A stretch of 8,081 bases of DNA, from positions 1 to 8,081 of the forward strand of contig QEUW01000343.1 of NCBI GenBank assembly GCA_003577005.1, written 5' to 3'. The notes beneath the pieces are model-generated. The model saw nothing but the letters and a program-made list of their open reading frames with translations, did no database searches and was not told the DNA's origin. The stretch is from Chloroflexota bacterium (GTDB lineage: Bacteria; Chloroflexota; Anaerolineae; Caldilineales; Caldilineaceae). Shown here one piece after another: positions 5,485 to 8,081 of the stretch; within the stretch, counting starts at the first letter, position 1; the number at the start of each line of letters is the position of its first letter. Position numbers and translations under genes: made by a program.

Positions 5485-7992
5485 ATGAGCCGCATGAAAT
5501 ATAGGGATCGCTTACGCTGGGTCATGTTCGTTGTGGTAGGGTTCTTCACCCTTGGTTGGGTAGTCTTGGCGGTGACCACGCCTTCGCAGGGCGCCGCGCC
5601 GGCCCCCGAATGGCGCTCTGGTGGCCCTTACATGCCGGATGGCGCAGTCATGACACCCACGGTTGTGCTCGATGTGGAAGCGTCGCCCGGTTATGCCAGT
5701 GACCACACCCTCTTCGCCGCCACTCGATCCGGTCTCTTCCGCAGCGCCGACGCCGGTCTCCATTGGCAGTTGTTGCCGGGCTTGCCGTCGGCCGGTGACC
5801 ACAGCTACTTTTCCCATGTTCGCCTTTCGCCGGATTATGCTGCTGATGGCGTGATCATCGCCGCCTACGCCGACACCCAGACCTCAGCAGGAACACTCTA
5901 TCGCTCAATTGACTTTGGCGACAGTTGGCAACCGCTAGCGACCTTTACCCAGACGGTGAGCGCGCTGGCCCTGTCGCCCAATTTCGCCGCGGACGATACG
6001 CTCTTTGCCATCACGGGCTTCGACACCTATCTGCGCAAATCGACCGATGGTGGGCAGAGCTGGCAGCGTTATCGCTTCGAGCCGGAGGAATTCTTCGACG
6101 GCTTTGCGCTGGCGGTGTCGCCCAACTACGCCGCCGACCAGATGCTCTTTGCCACCGGCTTTGGCCCCGTCCACCGCAGCAGCGACGGGGGTGTGACCTG
6201 GTCGGCGTTGGACACCTATGGGGTAACGTATGGGCTGGCGGTGTCGCCCAACTACGCCGCTGACCAGCGCGTCTGGGCCACCTACCGGGCTATCGAGAGT
6301 CCCGGCGATGGGACACCGGAGAGCTCGGTCATGCGTTCGTTCGATGGCGGCGATAACTGGGTGCCCACGGCGAGCGGTTTGCCCGGCGTCTATGAACCCT
6401 TTGTCCGCGTTGTGGCGGCGTCACCCAATTACGCCAACGATGGTGCGCTCTTTACGGCGTTGAGCGGGCAGTTGCTGGCGGCGCCAAGCCACGCCCTCTT
6501 CCGCAGCTATGACCACGGCGCCAGTTGGGTCGACTGGGGCCCACCGCCCGACAATCCAGACATCTTTGACATTGCAGTCACCGCCACGATGACCGAAGGG
6601 GTTGTGGCGCACGTGGCCACCGACCAGGGCGTCTGGCACTTTTCCGCGCCCTATGAGCAACTCATCGTCAACGCCGGCTTCGAGTACGACAATGGCTGGC
6701 ACTTCCCGGTGACCGCCTATCCGGCCCGCTACAGCACTGAAGAGAAGCACACCGGCGCCCGCAGCGCGCTCATCGGCATCCGCTCATTGGCTGACAACAA
6801 GTTCTCCTACTCCTCTATCCAACAGACAGTGACCATTCCCAGCGATGCTATCAGCGTGACCTTGGCACTCTGGTGGAACGCTGCTTCGGGCGAAGGTGAT
6901 CTGCCGGGCGGGATAGCCGCTTCGAGCCGGGTGGCGCAGGCAGCCGCCCGCGGGGTGGGACGCGCCCCCGCGATACAGCCGGACGAAGGGCTGGCCGGAG
7001 ATCGCCAGTATGTGCTTTTGCTCGATGAGCAAGGCAACGTGACCAAGCAATTGTTGTGGACACGGCGCAACATCGGCGAATGGCAGCCATTGAGCTTTGA
7101 CCTGACAGCGTATGCAGGCAAGACAGTGCGTCTCCACCTGGGCGTCTACAACGACGGCGTGGGCGCTGTCACCTCGATGTTTGTGGATGATGTGGCGCTG
7201 GTCGTCTGGCGTGCGGCGACCGCTGAGGCCGGCCCGCACTACCTGCCGCTGGTCCACAACCAGGCTGAATCCACACCCACACCGACCCTGGTTCCCATCA
7301 CTGTGCCACCCTGGTCGGACCCGGCGGTTCCCATCGAACTCTTCTCGCCGCTGCCGGGCGAACGCTACCGCAGCCCGGTCGATGTCAACGGCTTCTCCCG
7401 CACCTTTGAGGGCAATGTCTATCTGCGTCTGCTCGATGCGGGCGGCAACGTGATCGGCCAGCACAGGGCGCGGGGCGGCATGACAGGGTTTTTGGTTGGC
7501 TCTGCGCCAAGCGCAACCGTCAACTCATCAGGCTACGACTTTTTCCACGGCTATGTGCGCTTCGAAGTCACAGAGGAGATTTCGGCGACGCTGCAAGTCT
7601 ATGAGGCCGCTGCCCCAGACCAGCCGCCGATCTCGCTGGTCGCTGTGCCTATCGCCCTGGAGCCGGGCCAGCGTTTCATCGATCTCAACCACCCTGCGCC
7701 GGGCAGCGCGGTCTGTGGCCGGGTGCCGGTGGCCGGCTACTCCAATACCTTCGAAGCGAATGTCAACGTTGAATTGACAGCACGCGACGGTAGTGTCTTG
7801 GAGCGGAGCAACACAATGGGTGGCAATCTGGGCATCTATGCCGAATTCGCCGCCTATTTCGACTATGAAGCCACCGGCCCGCTTGCCGCTTTGGTGGGTG
7901 CTTATGAAGTGTCGCCCCGCGATGGTGTGCTGGTCGACCATACTCGTGTGCCTGTTTCGCTCTACCCGCCCGGCGATCCAGCCTGCCAGTGA
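5485..7992 (+). CDS. Secreted Asp-box (BNR/YCF48-like) repeat protein with jelly-roll and tandem Gmad2-like domains
   Basis: GAGGTGG (5474-5480) lies just upstream of the ATG. The 835-residue product begins with a basic N-terminus and a hydrophobic segment (about 12-30), followed by a likely signal-peptidase site near SQGAAPA. Residues 60-390 hold six Asp-boxes of the S-x-D-x-G-x-x-W type (86-94, 140-148, 185-193, 231-239, 284-292, 340-348). Each follows an S-P-x-Y/F-A-x-D strand (66, 114, 163, 211, 253, 312), as in beta-propeller blades. Residues 394-575 (NAGFEYDNGW to FVDDVAL) look like a carbohydrate-binding jelly roll, interrupted by an Ala/Gly/Arg-rich insert at 471-507. A YLPLV motif (586-590) and a Thr/Pro linker (597-609) lead to two Gmad2-like Ig domains (617-725, 733-828), each with P-x-P-G and F-E-x-N-V. 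It is probably an extracellular binding or adhesion protein. No catalytic motif is evident and the ligand is unknown. Confidence 0.85.
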   Translation: MSRMKYRDRLRWVMFVVVGFFTLGWVVLAVTTPSQGAAPAPEWRSGGPYMPDGAVMTPTVVLDVEASPGYASDHTLFAATRSGLFRSADAGLHWQLLPGLPSAGDHSYFSHVRLSPDYAADGVIIAAYADTQTSAGTLYRSIDFGDSWQPLATFTQTVSALALSPNFAADDTLFAITGFDTYLRKSTDGGQSWQRYRFEPEEFFDGFALAVSPNYAADQMLFATGFGPVHRSSDGGVTWSALDTYGVTYGLAVSPNYAADQRVWATYRAIESPGDGTPESSVMRSFDGGDNWVPTASGLPGVYEPFVRVVAASPNYANDGALFTALSGQLLAAPSHALFRSYDHGASWVDWGPPPDNPDIFDIAVTATMTEGVVAHVATDQGVWHFSAPYEQLIVNAGFEYDNGWHFPVTAYPARYSTEEKHTGARSALIGIRSLADNKFSYSSIQQTVTIPSDAISVTLALWWNAASGEGDLPGGIAASSRVAQAAARGVGRAPAIQPDEGLAGDRQYVLLLDEQGNVTKQLLWTRRNIGEWQPLSFDLTAYAGKTVRLHLGVYNDGVGAVTSMFVDDVALVVWRAATAEAGPHYLPLVHNQAESTPTPTLVPITVPPWSDPAVPIELFSPLPGERYRSPVDVNGFSRTFEGNVYLRLLDAGGNVIGQHRARGGMTGFLVGSAPSATVNSSGYDFFHGYVRFEVTEEISATLQVYEAAAPDQPPISLVAVPIALEPGQRFIDLNHPAPGSAVCGRVPVAGYSNTFEANVNVELTARDGSVLERSNTMGGNLGIYAEFAAYFDYEATGPLAALVGAYEVSPRDGVLVDHTRVPVSLYPPGDPACQ
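6108..6141 (+). repeat. 34-bp direct repeat, copy 1 (propeller blade unit)
   Basis: This segment encodes LAVSPNYAADQ and matches 6234-6267 at 33 of 34 bases, the one difference being a silent C/T at 6135. The two copies are 126 bp (42 codons) apart. The other blades share the protein motif but not this DNA identity, suggesting recent duplication or gene conversion. Confidence 0.85.
6234..6267 (+). repeat. 34-bp direct repeat, copy 2 (propeller blade unit)
   Basis: Second copy of the 6108-6141 unit, with T at 6261 as the single difference. It marks the adjoining blade of the Asp-box domain. Confidence 0.85.
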
Positions 7993-8049
7993 GTTGGTAC
8001 GTCATCAAGGTTGATAAAGCGATGTCGGTGCTGACAAAGGAGCTTGACA

Positions 8050-8081
8050 ATGAACATGCTGCGCTATGTCCTTGCCCTTGC
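8050..8081 (+). CDS. Start of a probable exported protein, truncated by the window edge
   Basis: A strong AAAGGAG (8036-8042) sits 7 nt before ATG 8050, and the frame opens MNMLRYVLAL, which looks like the start of a signal peptide or membrane segment. It lies 57 nt after the Asp-box protein on the same strand with no terminator between, so the two are probably co-transcribed. Nothing can be said about function from ten residues. Confidence 0.6.
   Translation, partial: MNMLRYVLAL

Overview
The window reads as a GC-rich bacterial chromosome fragment. It probably comes from the Chloroflexota, perhaps a filamentous Anaerolineae/Caldilineae-like lineage. That assignment is an inference. It rests on the large secreted Asp-box protein with a Tyr-Leu-Pro-Leu-Val motif and Gmad2-like C-terminal domains, and on the general codon style. 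No rRNA or other marker gene settles it.

Layout. At 5-792 on the minus strand, a MerR-type HTH gene overlaps a PIN-domain gene, giving a typical toxin-antitoxin pair. Its AT-rich upstream region carries three TTGATAA iterons and a short palindrome. Diverging from it is a lipoprotein of the DUF411/CopG copper-binding family (973-1449). The frame is complete except for one TGA exactly where the first Cys of the conserved CxCC motif belongs. The frame stays open and conserved for 114 more codons, and a weak SECIS-like hairpin lies just downstream. This is either an undescribed selenoprotein or a very recent nonsense mutation. A 123-bp palindromic MITE-like element sits directly against the stop codon of this gene.

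A short-chain dehydrogenase (1725-2504) follows. It has lost the block carrying the catalytic Ser and Tyr-xxx-Lys, and its nucleotide-binding motif is altered. Next come a full-length EF-G paralogue of the mitochondrial EF-G2 (GFM2) type (2624-4726) and a 758-base stretch with no convincing gene but several hairpins and a possible membrane-protein remnant. An 835-residue secreted protein (5485-7992) follows: six Asp-box repeats, a jelly-roll-like domain and two Gmad2-like domains. The start of another probably exported protein (8050 to the window end) completes the window.

Functional links. The toxin-antitoxin pair forms one unit, and the last two genes probably form another. The DUF411 lipoprotein, the SDR and the EF-G look like independent units on the plus strand. 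The SDR lesion next door makes local gene decay a serious alternative to selenocysteine for the DUF411 TGA. No selenocysteine machinery gene lies in this window.
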